DNA of 64,000 bases from Seriola aureovittata (Eukaryota > Chordata > Actinopteri > Carangiformes > Carangidae). Where the stretch lies: assembly GCF_021018895.1 (NCBI RefSeq), contig NC_079376.1:18388001-18452000 (forward strand). Direction: 5' to 3'. Positions 16,641 to 27,792 of the stretch are shown in pieces (position 1 is the stretch's first letter; the number at the start of each line of letters is the position of its first letter). The notes below the pieces were generated by a model, which worked only from the letters and a program-made list of their open reading frames with translations, did no database searches and had not been told where the DNA came from. Made by a program: the position numbers and the translations under genes.

Positions 16641-17420
16641 AATAAATCCTATGGTAATCACAATTATATCCTCACACCACCGTGTGTGCAGGTCACCACC
16701 ATTTTCTACTAAAAACATAGGATGTCTGATTTCAATAAATACATCATCTACTGGTAGCTCTACAGGTTGGCCCATTACTGAAAACTCCAACCTCAACAAA
16801 TTTGATTTTATAGACACCAAATCTACCAAAGCCTCACTGACAAATGACTTGATTCTTCAGCATAATCTGGCTGTAATTGGTTTATGTGAAACATGGCTTA
16901 AAACAATTGTTTTCCTACCATTAAATGAAGCTTCCACACCTGAGTAAACCAATGTCCATGTTGCTCAGGTTACTAAACAAGGTGAGGTGGTTCCTTGATC
17001 TACAAATTCAACCTTCGAACTGGATTTTGCTTTTAACTCTTTTGAGGCTCTTGTATTAAAACATCTCCATCAGCTATAAGTTGCTCCAACCATTCCACCT
17101 ATTGGTACTCTGTATACCACTGGGCCCTTATTCACTAGTTTAAGAAAGACGAGGAGAATTTATCTTAATCTGAGACTCTAATTATAGGTGACTTCAATCT
17201 TCCCCTGAACAAGGCCTCTGATCCTCGATGTAAAGGCTTTCTGGCACTTGCTGATACTTTATGAGCCTAGTCACTGCAATGATAGCACACTTGACCTAAT
17301 TGTATCTCGTGGGATAAAAGTTTCTGATCTTACTGTTTCCCCTTTCACATCCGTTATGTCAGATCACTGCCTTCTCAAATCTGAAGCAATATTAGTCTGT
17401 CCTCGTAATGTATAGATACT
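16640..17420 (+). mobile_element. Decayed 5' part of an L2-clade LINE: endonuclease region
   Basis: Broken frames read as an apurinic endonuclease of a non-LTR retrotransposon. They include LTNDLILQHNLAVIGLCETW (about 16836-16900), a frame-broken GDFNLPLNK segment near 17190, and LDLIVSRGIKVSDL followed by SDHCLLKS near 17290-17380. The order (ETWL, GDFN, SDH) is that of the endonuclease fold. Stops and frameshifts show that it is dead. The matching reverse transcriptase portion is downstream at 20100-20760 in the same orientation. Confidence 0.7.
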
Positions 17421-17454
17421 GATTTATTTAAATGGAGGTAGATTTGTTTCCCAT

Positions 17455-17660
17455 TATTTGTGTGAACAGATTGACAATCTGTGTGTAAATGTGTAATCTA
17501 ATACAAATAATAAATTTGCAAATTCAAAAACAAATTTCACAAAAATTATCTGTGAATACATTCAACTGATTTACAAATAAATGAAAAGCATTTGTTAATA
17601 TCTTGCTAAAATTCACAAGTTTCAAACAAACATTTGTGAATCAATTTTCTATTTGTAAAA
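17455..17660. repeat. AT-rich repeat with recurring TTTGTGAAT/TTTGCAAAT-like motifs
   Basis: The segments TTTGTGTGAACAG, ATTTGCAAATTCAAAAACA, TTCACAAGTTTCAAACAAA and ATTTGTGAATC recur in direct and inverted order, giving a self-complementary AT-rich stretch. It lies at the end of the LINE endonuclease fragment. I cannot assign a class. Confidence 0.4.
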
Positions 17661-17819
17661 CGAAAAAGTATTTGAGGATCTCAACTTTACCTTGTGGATT
17701 TTCACAGTTTCACTCGGCCACTTTCGGAAAAACATCATCACCTGCTGATGATGCCATTTCCGCTTATCAAAGAGTACATAGTCTTCTATGTGTTGTTTTT
17801 TAATAGGCTAAAATAAATG

Positions 17820-17905
17820 CAAATGTATATATTATTATTATCATTATCATTATTATTATTATTGTTTATTAATATTATTATTGTTGTTGTTGTTGTTGTT
17901 ATTAA
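17820..17905 (+). repeat. (ATT)n/(GTT)n trinucleotide repeat
   Basis: An imperfect ATT/ATC triplet run passes into a GTT run of about seven units. Confidence 0.85.
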
Positions 17906-18174
17906 CTTTATTTATTTATGTAATCTCTGTCTGACTGGATATTCATTAAAAAAGTGTATATGGAGGTGTTGGGTGTAGTTCCTTTTTTGTTACTCACCAA
18001 AACAAAAATTACAGTAAACAGTAAATGAGTGAATAAATAAGAAGTAATACAAATAAAACTATTTTTCATGGTGTCTAATCTTGTTATATAACCCTGTGTC
18101 AAATGATAAATAAATTTACCTTGTAACCTTTAAGTTATTGTGCATTCTAACATACTCCTTACTATTACCCAAAG

Positions 18175-20050
18175 CCGGCCCAAACCATTATGTGGCCCTA
18201 AGCATAATTTGATTTGGACAGCTCCAGGCCCGGGATTCGAACTAAGAATGTTCTCAAAATGAGGTAACATTTCTAACCACTGTTCCAGCGTGCCTCCCCA
18301 TCACAGAGTCATAATATAGTATGGCATAAAAACAATATATTATAGTAAGGAAAAAAAGTCATAGTAAGGAATTGAAAGGTCACAGTATAGTAAGGCATCA
18401 AAAGTCATAGTATAGTAAGACATAAAAAGGATATATTATAGTAAGGAATAAAAAGTGATAGTATAGTAAGGCATAAAATGTCATAGTATAGTAAGACATA
18501 AAAATTTCACAGTATAATAAGGCATAAAAACGTCATACTATGTTAAGGCAAGTCAAGAAACTACATAGTATAGAAAGCATAAAAGGTCATAATAACGTTA
18601 TAATCTCTTAAGGCATAAAAAGTCATAGTATAGTAAGGCATAAAATGTCATAAAAACTCCATAGTATAGTAAGGCATCAAATTTCATAAAAATGTCATAG
18701 TATAGTAAGAAAAAAGAAGTCATCGTACATTATGGTATAAAAACGTCATACTATGTTATAGCATAATAAGTTATAGTATATCAAGGTAAGAAAAGTCAGA
18801 GTATAGTAAGGCATGAAAACATCAAGAAACTACATAGTATACTAAGGCCTAAAAGGTCATAATAACGTTATAATCTCTTAAGGCATAAAAATGTAGAAAA
18901 ACATCATGTAAGGCGTAAAAATATCAACAACAAAAAAACGTCATAGTATAATAAGGCATAAAATGTCATAAAAATTTTGTTTTTATAAGGAATAAAATGT
19001 TGAAAAAAGTAATAGTGTAGTAAGGCATAAAAACATTATAGTATAGTACAGCATAAAAACGACATAGCATAGTAACTTATAAAAAGTCATACTATAGTCA
19101 GGCATAATATGTCACTGTATTGTAAGGCATAAAAAGTAATAGTATAGTAATGCATAAAAATTATATAATATAGTATGGAATAAAAAGTCATAGTATAGTG
19201 AAACATAGAAATGTCATAGTAAGGCATTAGAGTTAACCTAATGTGCATGTCTTTGGATTGCGAGAGGAAACCAGAGTAACTAGAGAGGAACCACACTGGC
19301 AGAGGGAGAACTTCCAAAGTCCATACAGAAAGGCCCCAGGCCCTGGAGTATAGCTCATAACCTTCTCACTATGACAAACATTTGTAACCATTGTTTCACT
19401 GTGCTGCCCTATCACAAAGTCTTAATATAGTAAGGCATTAAAGGGTCATAGTATAATAATGCATCAAAACGTCAAAATATACTAAGGCATAAAAAACATA
19501 GTATGGTAAATCATTAGATTACCCAATTGACCTAATATGCATGTCTTTGGATTGCGGGAGTAAGCCGGAGTAACTGGAGAGGAACCACACAGGCAGAGGG
19601 AGAACATGCAAAGTCCACACAGAATGGCTTCAGTCCCGGGGTTCAAGCCCAGGACCTTCTCACCTTAAGGCGACAGTGTTAACCACTCCTCCACCGTGCC
19701 ACACCATCACAAAGTCGTAGTATAGTAAGGTATAAAAATGTCATAGTATAGTAAGGCATAAAAATGTCATAGCTAGGTAAGGCATAAAAATGTCATAGTT
19801 TTCTTAAGGCATAAAAAGTCAAAGTATAGTAAGTCATAAAAATGTCATAGTTTGATAAGGCATAAAAATGTCATAGTATAGTAAGGCATAAAAAAGTCAT
19901 AGTTTGATAAGGCATAAAAAAGTCATAGTATAGTAAGGCATAAAAATGTCATAGTTTGATAAGGCATAAAAAGTCAAAGTATAGTAAGGCATAAAAATGT
20001 CATAGTTTGATAAGGCATAAAAAGTCAAAGTATAGTAAGTCATAAAAAGT
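18175..20050 (+). repeat. Compound tandem array: about 25-bp minisatellite interleaved with a longer repeat
   Basis: The basic unit is about 25 bases with the core CATAGTATAGTAAGGCATAA followed by an A-run and GT. Dozens of imperfect copies fill about 18305-19220, 19425-19505 and 19708-20050. Between them lies a longer sequence with the markers GCATGTCTTTGGATTGCG, GGAACCACAC, GGCAGAGGGAGAAC and CACTGTGCTGCC. Near-complete copies are at about 19225-19415 and 19520-19705, and a 3' part only is at about 18215-18295. Each copy is followed by the same ATCACAAAGTC-type junction into the minisatellite, so the two have been amplified together. Minus-strand open frames with YDIFMPYYT-like periodic peptides are by-products of the repeat. 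Confidence 0.88.
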
Positions 20051-20099
20051 ATTTCCACATATCTAACAGTAATCTTTTTGAACCTTTGTAATCTGCCTT

Positions 20100-20770
20100 C
20101 AGTCACCCACTGAAACAGTACTTACTAAAGTGGTAAATGATCTTCTGCTTACTATGGATTCAGATCCCAGTTCTGTGCATCTCAGCTTTTGATACCATAG
20201 ACCACTGCACACTTTTATTATATTTGGCCAGTACCCCAGATCTCTTTCCTTGGCCCTCTGCTTTTCTCTTGGCCAAATTAAATGCAGTCATGGAATTCAT
20301 TTTTACCATTCATTGGCCTGGCCCAACATAGACACCAGTTTGAACTCTCAACAACTGTGTAATGTCTCCAAGTATGACAGCCACGAACCATGGTGTTAAA
20401 TAAAATCCCACCATCTCCTGTGATCATAACATTAAAGACTTCACCAAGACTTTCTTTTTTCACCTATAGTACATGGCTAAAATTTGGTGTGTTCTGTTTA
20501 TTGCAGATGCTGAGACCCTACTTCATGCCTTTGTGTCATCCAGACTGGATCGTTGTAACATTTTGCATTTCTGGCCTTCCACATGCTCTTACTAAGAGTT
20601 TTCAGATGGTTCTGAATGCTGCAGCAAAAGTTTTAACTAAATCCAGAAAATTTGATCAAACCAATTTTAGCTTCTCTTCATTGGCTCCCTGTCTACGTCA
20701 AATCTGACTTTAAAGTGCTGTAAGGTTCTCTGATCTCCTTAAACCTTCCATTTAATCTAGTGCTCTTCAC
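20100..20770 (+). mobile_element. Decayed reverse transcriptase region of an L2-clade LINE
   Basis: Broken frames give LTKVVNDLLLTMDSDPSS, then SAFDTIDHCTLL (the first catalytic Asp motif of L2-type reverse transcriptases), and later FVSSRLDRCNI and AAAKVLTKSRK. This order is typical of the thumb/finger end of L2-like elements. Many stops and deletions are present; the FADD-type block is not visible. It has the same orientation as the endonuclease piece at 16640-17420, so both probably come from one insertion. Confidence 0.65.
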
Positions 20771-21300
20771 TCTCAGAACGCAGGGCCCATCAGTCCCCGA
20801 AGTTTTAAAGAAGTCAGCAGGCTGCAGCTGCAGGCTCTTATTGTGTGCCCCCTTCCTCTCTTGCTGTCTCTCTCTCTCTCTCTCACTCTCTTTCTCTGCA
20901 TCCCCAGATGCACTCCTCCTGTTCCTGTCTTTTCTCTGTGCATTTCTTTCCCTCTCCTGGATGTGTGAACAAATAGCTTAGTTTTGCCTCTTGTGAGTTT
21001 GTGTAGTCTGTCCTCTTTCCAGGTCCTCAGGGTGGGGAGGAGGTTGTGTGGCTCAGGTCGTATCCATTTGGTGGCACCTGGAAGTTGTTCAATGTCCTCC
21101 CAGATCATATTCGTCATTAATGTTTGGGATCTCTCCTCTTTTGAGGTTTCAATTTTTTCCCATTACAGGATTTCTTTGGGGAATTTTTCCTTGTCCAGTT
21201 TGAGGGTCTAAGGATAGAGGGTGTCGTAAGGTTGTACAGAATGTTAAAATGGTTGAAGCAAATTTGTGTGACTATTTTGGGCTATATAAATAAAATCTAT
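20771..21300 (+). mobile_element. 3' end of the L2-clade LINE
   Basis: The LINE continues through a CT-rich stretch (TCTCTCTCTC near 20870) to a 3' tail near 21262-21300 that reads TTGTGTGACTATTTTGGGC then TATATAAATAAA. This matches the usual GGGCTATATAAATAAA tail of fish L2-type elements as I recall it. Confidence 0.6.
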
Positions 21301-22249
21301 TTGTGTCAGGTTTGTTTTTTACGTGAGCAAAATATTGGACTAAAGGTTTCAATTTCTCACAGCAATGGGGCTCTACATGAACACAAAGTGATCTGCCAAC
21401 ATTTAAACAGTTTTGGTTACTTAAATTGAAAGCTTTCTGCATTTGTGTTTTTGACTGTCTTTTTCTCAGTAATTTGAAGTGGGTCGGCCTCAGTTGGAAA
21501 TAGTTGATGTCATGCACCTTTGTGTACCAATCTGGATTTAGGTAAGCATCAAGAGGTCCAGCATAAATACAAATGATACATGATAACAATGTGGCCACAA
21601 TGTTTCATCCACATCTGAGGAGGAACATTTGTAAATTAAACATTGAAGCGTCCATGTAGAATAAAGTAAGGACTGGAAGTGAGACAGTGGCCTGTTTTTG
21701 CCAGTCAAACTTCAGCAATATTTCAATCTACATGCGATGACAGTGGCCTTTTTCCACTGAAGACATTTTGTTACATCACAATAGGAAAATCACAGTTGTA
21801 AATACTGTAGTTCCATTTAGCTGCCTGGTTTCAGGGTCCTGATACTGTGCATTTTGGCTCAGTGTCACACTGTCAGGGCTTACTTGACAAAAGTAAGAAA
21901 TTACATAATTAATGTTGCTACTAAGACCTATGCTTTTCTTTGGAAGACAGGTCAAAATGTATGGTGCTTTTAATGTTAACTTTAGTTGGTGCTTATTTAA
22001 TCGCGTAATGTTATAAATAATTAATTTTCAGGCGCTTTAAATGTACTTCTGGAGCCTGGGTATCTGGGCACGCACAATTTACACGGTGTACGTTTTATTT
22101 AAATTCATATTTTAAATTCCAAAAATACTTTTCATTTCAAATTTCCAGCCAGTAGATGGTGCCCTCGCGGTGCTTTTATCAGCTGTGAGGCCCGCCGCTT
22201 CACTCTGCTCCCGAGGAAGAAGTGACGTCAGACCAGAGGCTGGACCAAC
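21301..22249. other. Spacer upstream of hmgcl, promoter region at its end
   Basis: No exon is visible. The last 120 bases are richer in G and C and include the CRE at 22223-22230. Confidence 0.4.
22223..22230 (+). promoter_or_regulatory. Consensus CRE (TGACGTCA) just upstream of the hmgcl ATG
   Basis: A full palindromic cAMP-response element ends 19 bases before the hmgcl start codon. CREB/ATF proteins bind this site in many metabolic gene promoters. Its position suggests a core-promoter or early 5' UTR location, but the transcription start is unknown. Confidence 0.5.
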
Positions 22250-24588
22250 ATGGCGGCTATAATGAGGATTGTCAACAGAAGCACTTTAAGTTCAACAATG
22301 GGTCAGCAGTACCTGGCGTTCAGCTCCGCAGCAAAGGTGAGAGCATTGAGTCTTTTTGTCCTTTTGTGCCAGCAAATTTTAGCGTGGACGTTTGTCCAGC
22401 AGCGTATGTCTGACAGCTGTCAGCGTCCTCTAACGTTACAGTTACGGTAGGAAGTCAGCTAGCTACATATCATACTCTTTCTAATTGAACAGTTAAAGCT
22501 ACGTCACCTGTGTGTTTAATGTATATGTGTGGGGATGTGTGTGTATTTGTGTGTAGGCTGGCGTAAGGGCAGGTCAAGCTCTTCCGGAGAAGGTGAAAAT
22601 AGTGGAGGTGGGACCCAGAGATGGTCTTCAGAATGAGAAGGTAACTTTGTGTAAAAATGGTTGGTTGTTTTGATTACACAGCATCAATTACAGGCAGGAA
22701 ATGTCTCAAAAATGCCTCAATGTGACGTTAACACTCCTCAAAACAGTTTTAACCATCGCTGTTGTACTGAGGTGGGGCAGGTGCACAGGTCATGTGTTAT
22801 GTAACCAGAATAAACAATCTCAGTTCCGCCTCGTGTTGTTTTGCTGTTCCCACTCAGACAATCGTACCAACAGAGACAAAAATCCATCTGATCGACTTGT
22901 TGTCAGATTCCGGGCTGCCAGTCATTGAGGCCACCAGCTTTGTATCTCCAAAATGGGTTCCACAGGTGAGTCCGTTCTCCCAGAGGAATTCATATGCCAA
23001 GTGTTGCACACACCCCACTGGGGGCAGTACAGAAACTGCCGCACTAACTGGTTTCTGTTGTTTTGTTTTTTTGATTTTATTTTAACCCAATGTCAGATGG
23101 CAGACCAGGTGGAGGTGATGAAGGGGATCTGTAGAAAACCTGGAGTGTCTTATGCAGTCCTTACCCCCAACCTCAAGGGTTTCCAGGCTGCTGTGAGTGT
23201 CAAGCATTATATTCCAACGCACTATACACACAATAGCTACATAGACATACTTTATATGCAGCTTCTTATACTATAGATAGGATGTTTAAAAGTTTCACAA
23301 CTGGGCTAAATTTTCCCTAAAATGCCTTTTCCTTGCTCTTACTTACCACAGGTGAAGGCAGGAGCTTCAGAGGTGGCCATATTTGGTGCTGCATCAGAGC
23401 TCTTCAGTAAGAAGAACATAAACTGCTCCGTGGACGAGAGTTTACAGCGCTTTGATGAGGTTATGAAAGCAGCTAAAGAGGCTGGTGTGCCAGTTAGAGG
23501 GTAGGAATACAGGCTTGTGCTTAACTGTGTGCAAACCTTTAAACCATTGAAATTTTTGTTGGATTCTTGTATGAGTCTCATCTACATGTCTTGTTTACAC
23601 AGATACGTGTCGTGTGTTGTTGGATGCCCGTATGAAGGCAAGGTGGCACCTGAAAAAGTTGCACACGTGAGTTCTCACTTAGTACATGTTTACGTAATGT
23701 AAAATGCCAAAAATCTGTGTATTATCCTACAAGTAACATAACAAGTCAAGCTTAACTTTACTTCTGTCTTGCAGGTAGCAAAGTGTCTGTACTCGATGGG
23801 CTGCTATGAGATCTCCCTGGGTGACACCATTGGAGTGGGGACTCCAGGTAGCATGGCTCAAATGTTAGAGGCAGTGAGCAGAGAGGTGCCAGTCAGTGCC
23901 CTGGCAGTGCACTGCCATGATACCTATGGCCAGGCCCTGGCTAACATCCTGGTAGCCTTACAGGTCAGTCATGGTTCTGGTTATTTTAACCAAGTGGTTG
24001 ATTAGTTATTAGAGCAGTGTTAACTTACAGAGGTAAATATTGTCTTCGTTTTGCAGATGGGAATCAATGTGGTAGACTCATCAGTAGCTGGACTGGGTGG
24101 CTGTCCCTATGCCCAGGGGGCTTCTGGGAATGTTGCTACTGAAGATGTAGTCTATATGTTGCATGGACTTGGGATTCAAACGGTAAGAAGCCACACTTTG
24201 TTTCTCTTTAACCTTCCCTGTCTTTTAGTTCCTTCATATTAGATATTACAGATGCAACACTATTGTGTTTACTGTTTAGTTATGTACAAATGAAGGAAGA
24301 AAGTGACTTCTTCTTTTTTTCTGTATTAGTCATTAACAAACTACCAAACCTTTAAATTTCCTTTCACCAGTGGACAAACAAATAGACTGAAATCACACAT
24401 AATTTAGTTAGCAGTTCTTGTTTACACTGTGAGCTACCTCTTGAAATGCTGAGGTTTGAGCCTTTGACTCTCTGTCCTCACCACAGGGTGTGGACCTCTC
24501 CAAACTGATGAATGCTGGAGCTTTCATCTGCCGAAGCCTCAACAGAAAGACCAGCTCCAAAGTGGCGCAGGCCCCTTGCAAACTGTAA
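22250..24588 (+). CDS. hmgcl: Hydroxymethylglutaryl-CoA lyase, mitochondrial
   Basis: Nine exons: 22250-22336, 22557-22640, 22858-22965, 23097-23192, 23352-23500, 23603-23666, 23775-23963, 24057-24182, 24487-24588 (334 residues; human 325). The enzyme splits HMG-CoA into acetyl-CoA and acetoacetate, the last step of leucine breakdown and of ketone-body formation, in the mitochondrial matrix. The first 35 or so residues are basic and hydroxylated without acids, as expected of a mitochondrial presequence. [13 protein letters not shown] carries the catalytic Arg, AVHCHDTYG the metal-binding His pair, and [14 protein letters not shown] the active-site Cys loop of the HMG-CoA lyase signature. The C-terminus CKL is the peroxisomal PTS1-like signal known in mammals. 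The start is the first ATG and matches the MAAMR-type start of the family. Confidence 0.97.
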
Positions 24589-25162
24589 TCAATCTTTCAC
24601 AGACTGTACACTGCAGCATAACCATGTAAGCTGGAGCCGTCACCCTCTGTATGTACAGATCAATGTCTGATTAGGTATTCACTACATGATAGTATAGCTT
24701 GAACAGTGCCTTATGTAAAGTCAATCTAATCATACAGAATCTGTCTGTCTAAAACCTTTTTCTAATGGTGTGTTTACGTTACTTTCTGGCCAGTGGGTTA
24801 GCCAAAGTGCAAAGATCTTTTTAATACTATGTCAAATCAACCAGTAAAATATCTTAGGGATGCATAAACTCACTGTTGATGTCAGAAAAGACAGAAGTGT
24901 TGTTTTGATTTCTGATCATCCTCTGTATGCTGTGATCACTGTCTTCATATTAATGATCTATCTTGGGAGCATCTGTGGAGACCATCGGTTGGAAATTGTG
25001 CTGGTTTGCGAAAAATAGGGATGTGTTGTATTCCACAGGTTTTTTTTATTTTATTTTATTTTTTTTTTTTAACATATGTATGATTTTTTTGTTTTACCTT
25101 TTAATATGTTTAAGTATTTATTTTAATATGCGTGTACATATCAAACAAGATTGAGTTTTAAA

Positions 25163-25168
25163 AATAAA
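25163..25168 (+). promoter_or_regulatory. Candidate poly(A) signal AATAAA of hmgcl
   Basis: A canonical hexamer about 575 bases after the stop, following a T-rich tract. Confidence 0.45.
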
Positions 25169-25189
25169 ACAATACTGATTAATGTGTCA

Positions 25190-26930
25190 TTAATCTGAAA
25201 TAGTTTGATAAGCTACATGATGTCTCATATGTTCAACATCAGTTTTACAGATGTTGCATCAAAAGAATAGATTTAAAGCATCATTGGCCATGTAAGGTAC
25301 TCAAGTGAGAGCTAATCATTCACAATCTCCATAGTGATTTTACAGTTTGTTGCGGAAATGATTCAGAATAAACAAAAACTGTTTTCTTTGCCGCACCTTG
25401 GGGGAACCTGACTGACAAGTCTGACGGGCAGACTGAGATTCTTAAAGCAGCCCTATGCGACATGTATAAACAAACATCATAAGTATCAAAGACAGGAAAA
25501 TAGCCATAGTCATGATGATTCACAGCAAATTGAGATGATTAGTGGCTAATTGGCATGCAGGCCCGGTTCGAGCAGGAAATTTGGCTATGAGTCAGCAGCA
25601 ATGGAAAAAAATCCAACTCCCTAAACAGTTTTCAGATAGTATCGTGGGAGTATAAAAATGTGTTTATACTACTATAGATGAAAGGTTTTATCTTTAGAAA
25701 GCTAGTGGTGGTCGTGAACATGTTTTAAATGATTTGCTAAACTGTATGAATCTGAAGCAATTTTCCAAATGGAAACCATATTAATACATATTATATATCA
25801 AATTCACAAGGTATCAATAAGCAGCCCTTACTATTAAAACTCCAAACAGAAACACACGTTCAATAAACTTAAATTTAATTTATATAATTGTATAAAAACG
25901 TTATTCACAACGAAGAACGCAGCGCAACACAACGCAGAAAATACATTTTCATCTGATGATGAACAGTGGACAACTCACAAAACTGCGTAATAGTTCAATG
26001 AGCCATCTGTTTGTTCTCCACTGTGCTCCAGTTCTACCAACACAGAATTAAACAGCAGCATTCCTGTCGCCTTATTTAAATCAACAGTGGTCTTGCATCA
26101 GGCGAGGTTGTATACCAGCATGTCAAAGCACAGGCAGTCTTTATACAATGTTCGGCTGTGCGGCATAAACCTGAGAGCAAGCGTATGCCTGCTGAGATAA
26201 CAAAATATACTAATCATCCATGCCTTTTATTTATCAAAGAGAGTAAATGCAATAACAAAGTCATTTTGGGCCAGTTTGCACAGCTTCAAGTATTCTTCAG
26301 CCATAAATCTATGACTTTGGGAGCATCTACACTCCAATGTAGAATTGTTTACTGTTCTTACAAACTTGAGATCATCAGGGCAACTGTGATGTGAAGCCAT
26401 GAGAACAAGAGATCACTGGAATGTACACATTACACTCAGTGACCACAGAGCACCCTGACACACCACTGTACACCCTGACACTGGCAGGGTGGGAGAATAC
26501 CTCTGCCAGGTGTGTCCTGCCTCCTTGTGTGCAGTTGAGTGGCTCATTTCCTTGCCTGTGTCAAAACTCCAATCACAGGAAAGACTGTGTGAAACTTCAC
26601 TGGAATGTTCTAACAGGGGTGAAGTGGTGAAGACACACAGACCTTTATTGTATTCAAAGAGGAACTTCACATATCATTACCAAATCAATTCGGCTCTACC
26701 TGACATGTAAATATTATGGATGTTGGCTTGGAAACCAAAGTTGATGCGCTCCAAAAGAGTCTTAGATGTGGACACAGGGGCCCGTATGATGAATCCAGAA
26801 CTGATGATGACTCAGCTTCCTGGGTCTCAAACATACTGCAGTTTGGCTCATAGCTCTGAGTCTGTATTTTTTAGGTTTGTCATTGGGTTATAGCCCAAGC
26901 GCTGCTGAGATCTTGATATTTGCCCTCATT
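25190..26930. other. Convergent spacer between hmgcl and the gjb3-like gene
   Basis: No coding exon is seen. The right half should be the 3' UTR of the gjb3-like gene. A minus-strand AATAAA (TTTATT at 26644-26649) is a candidate end. Confidence 0.4.
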
Positions 26931-26937
26931 TCAGCTT

Positions 26938-27792
26938 TTACCATTTGGTAGTGGACAGGTTCGGAGCAGAGGCCCGTATCTTCTCTTCAAGCTTGAGCGC
27001 TGAAGGTCTGTATGAAGACTTGAAGTATGGAGGCTTTTCCTTCATGTCCAGCCTCGACACTGGCTGGTTGGAGTTGTTGAAGGGGTCGTCGTTGAAGTCT
27101 TCATGATGCACGGCCGCTCTGCGATTACGCCTCTTGATCTTGTTTGCGATTCGTGCAATGCGCTTGGCGATGAGATAAATGATCTCGCAGATGTTGAGGA
27201 TGATGCAGAGGGCCGACGCTCCGACCATGAAGTAGGTGAACACCTTCTTTTCGGTGGGGTGGCCAATGTAACAGTCCACCTGGTTGGGGCAAGGCTCCAC
27301 CTCACACTTGACCAGCCTTGGAAGGTAGAAGCTGTCGTACACCCTGTGGAGGATGTAGAGGAAGGAGACCTCGATGCCTGTCTTTACGAAGAGGCTGACC
27401 AGGTAGGTCCACCACAAGCCGCCATGTTTCTTGCCCGTGTTGTTGTACAACTTGCTGTCTTCACCATGCTTGGCCCTGTGCTTGCGCTCACGGTCTTCAC
27501 GGTAAGCCACGTGCATGACCACCATGAAGGAAGGGCACGTGACGAAGATGAGCTGCAGGGCCCATAGGCGGATGTGGGAGATGGGGAAAAAGTGGTCATA
27601 GCAGACGTTGGCGCAGCCGGGCTGCTTGGTGTTACAGTCAAAGTCCTTCTGCTCGTCGCCCCACACTCGCTCCGCTGCCACCACGTACACCATCACCCTG
27701 AACACAAACACCACAGACAGCCATACCCGCCCAAACGCCGTCGAGTACTTGTTCACCCCACTGAGCAGGGCCTGGAAGGTCTTCCAGTCCAT
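26938..27792 (-). CDS. gjb3: Gap junction beta-3-like connexin
   Basis: A single-exon coding frame of 284 residues, as usual for connexins. Connexins form hexameric hemichannels that dock into gap junctions at the plasma membrane. Four transmembrane segments are at about residues 20-40, 75-95, 130-150 and 188-208. The first extracellular loop has the Cys-X6-Cys-X3-Cys pattern ([12 protein letters not shown]). The second has Cys-X4-Cys-X5-Cys ([12 protein letters not shown]), the beta pattern. The N-terminus [20 protein letters not shown] and the C-terminal ASAPNL motif are closest to mammalian GJB3 (Cx31). The tail has basic clusters ([16 protein letters not shown]). A 5' UTR exon probably ends at the donor at 28531-28532. 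The assignment within the GJB3/4/5 cluster is by resemblance; fish names vary (cx35.4-type). Confidence 0.9.
   Translation of the reverse strand: MDWKTFQALLSGVNKYSTAFGRVWLSVVFVFRVMVYVVAAERVWGDEQKDFDCNTKQPGCANVCYDHFFPISHIRLWALQLIFVTCPSFMVVMHVAYREDRERKHRAKHGEDSKLYNNTGKKHGGLWWTYLVSLFVKTGIEVSFLYILHRVYDSFYLPRLVKCEVEPCPNQVDCYIGHPTEKKVFTYFMVGASALCIILNICEIIYLIAKRIARIANKIKRRNRRAAVHHEDFNDDPFNNSNQPVSRLDMKEKPPYFKSSYRPSALKLEEKIRASAPNLSTTKW

Noticed and set aside
16584..21598. Open frames across the LINE and minisatellite block
   Set aside because: They are decayed reverse-transcriptase pieces or periodic peptides from the 25-bp repeat, not genes.
27103..27567. 154-codon plus-strand frame antisense to the gjb3-like gene, and similar frames antisense to the second connexin, pabpc4 and the zp3-like gene
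   Set aside because: They lie opposite well-supported coding sequence, carry no family resemblance and arise from codon bias of the true strand.
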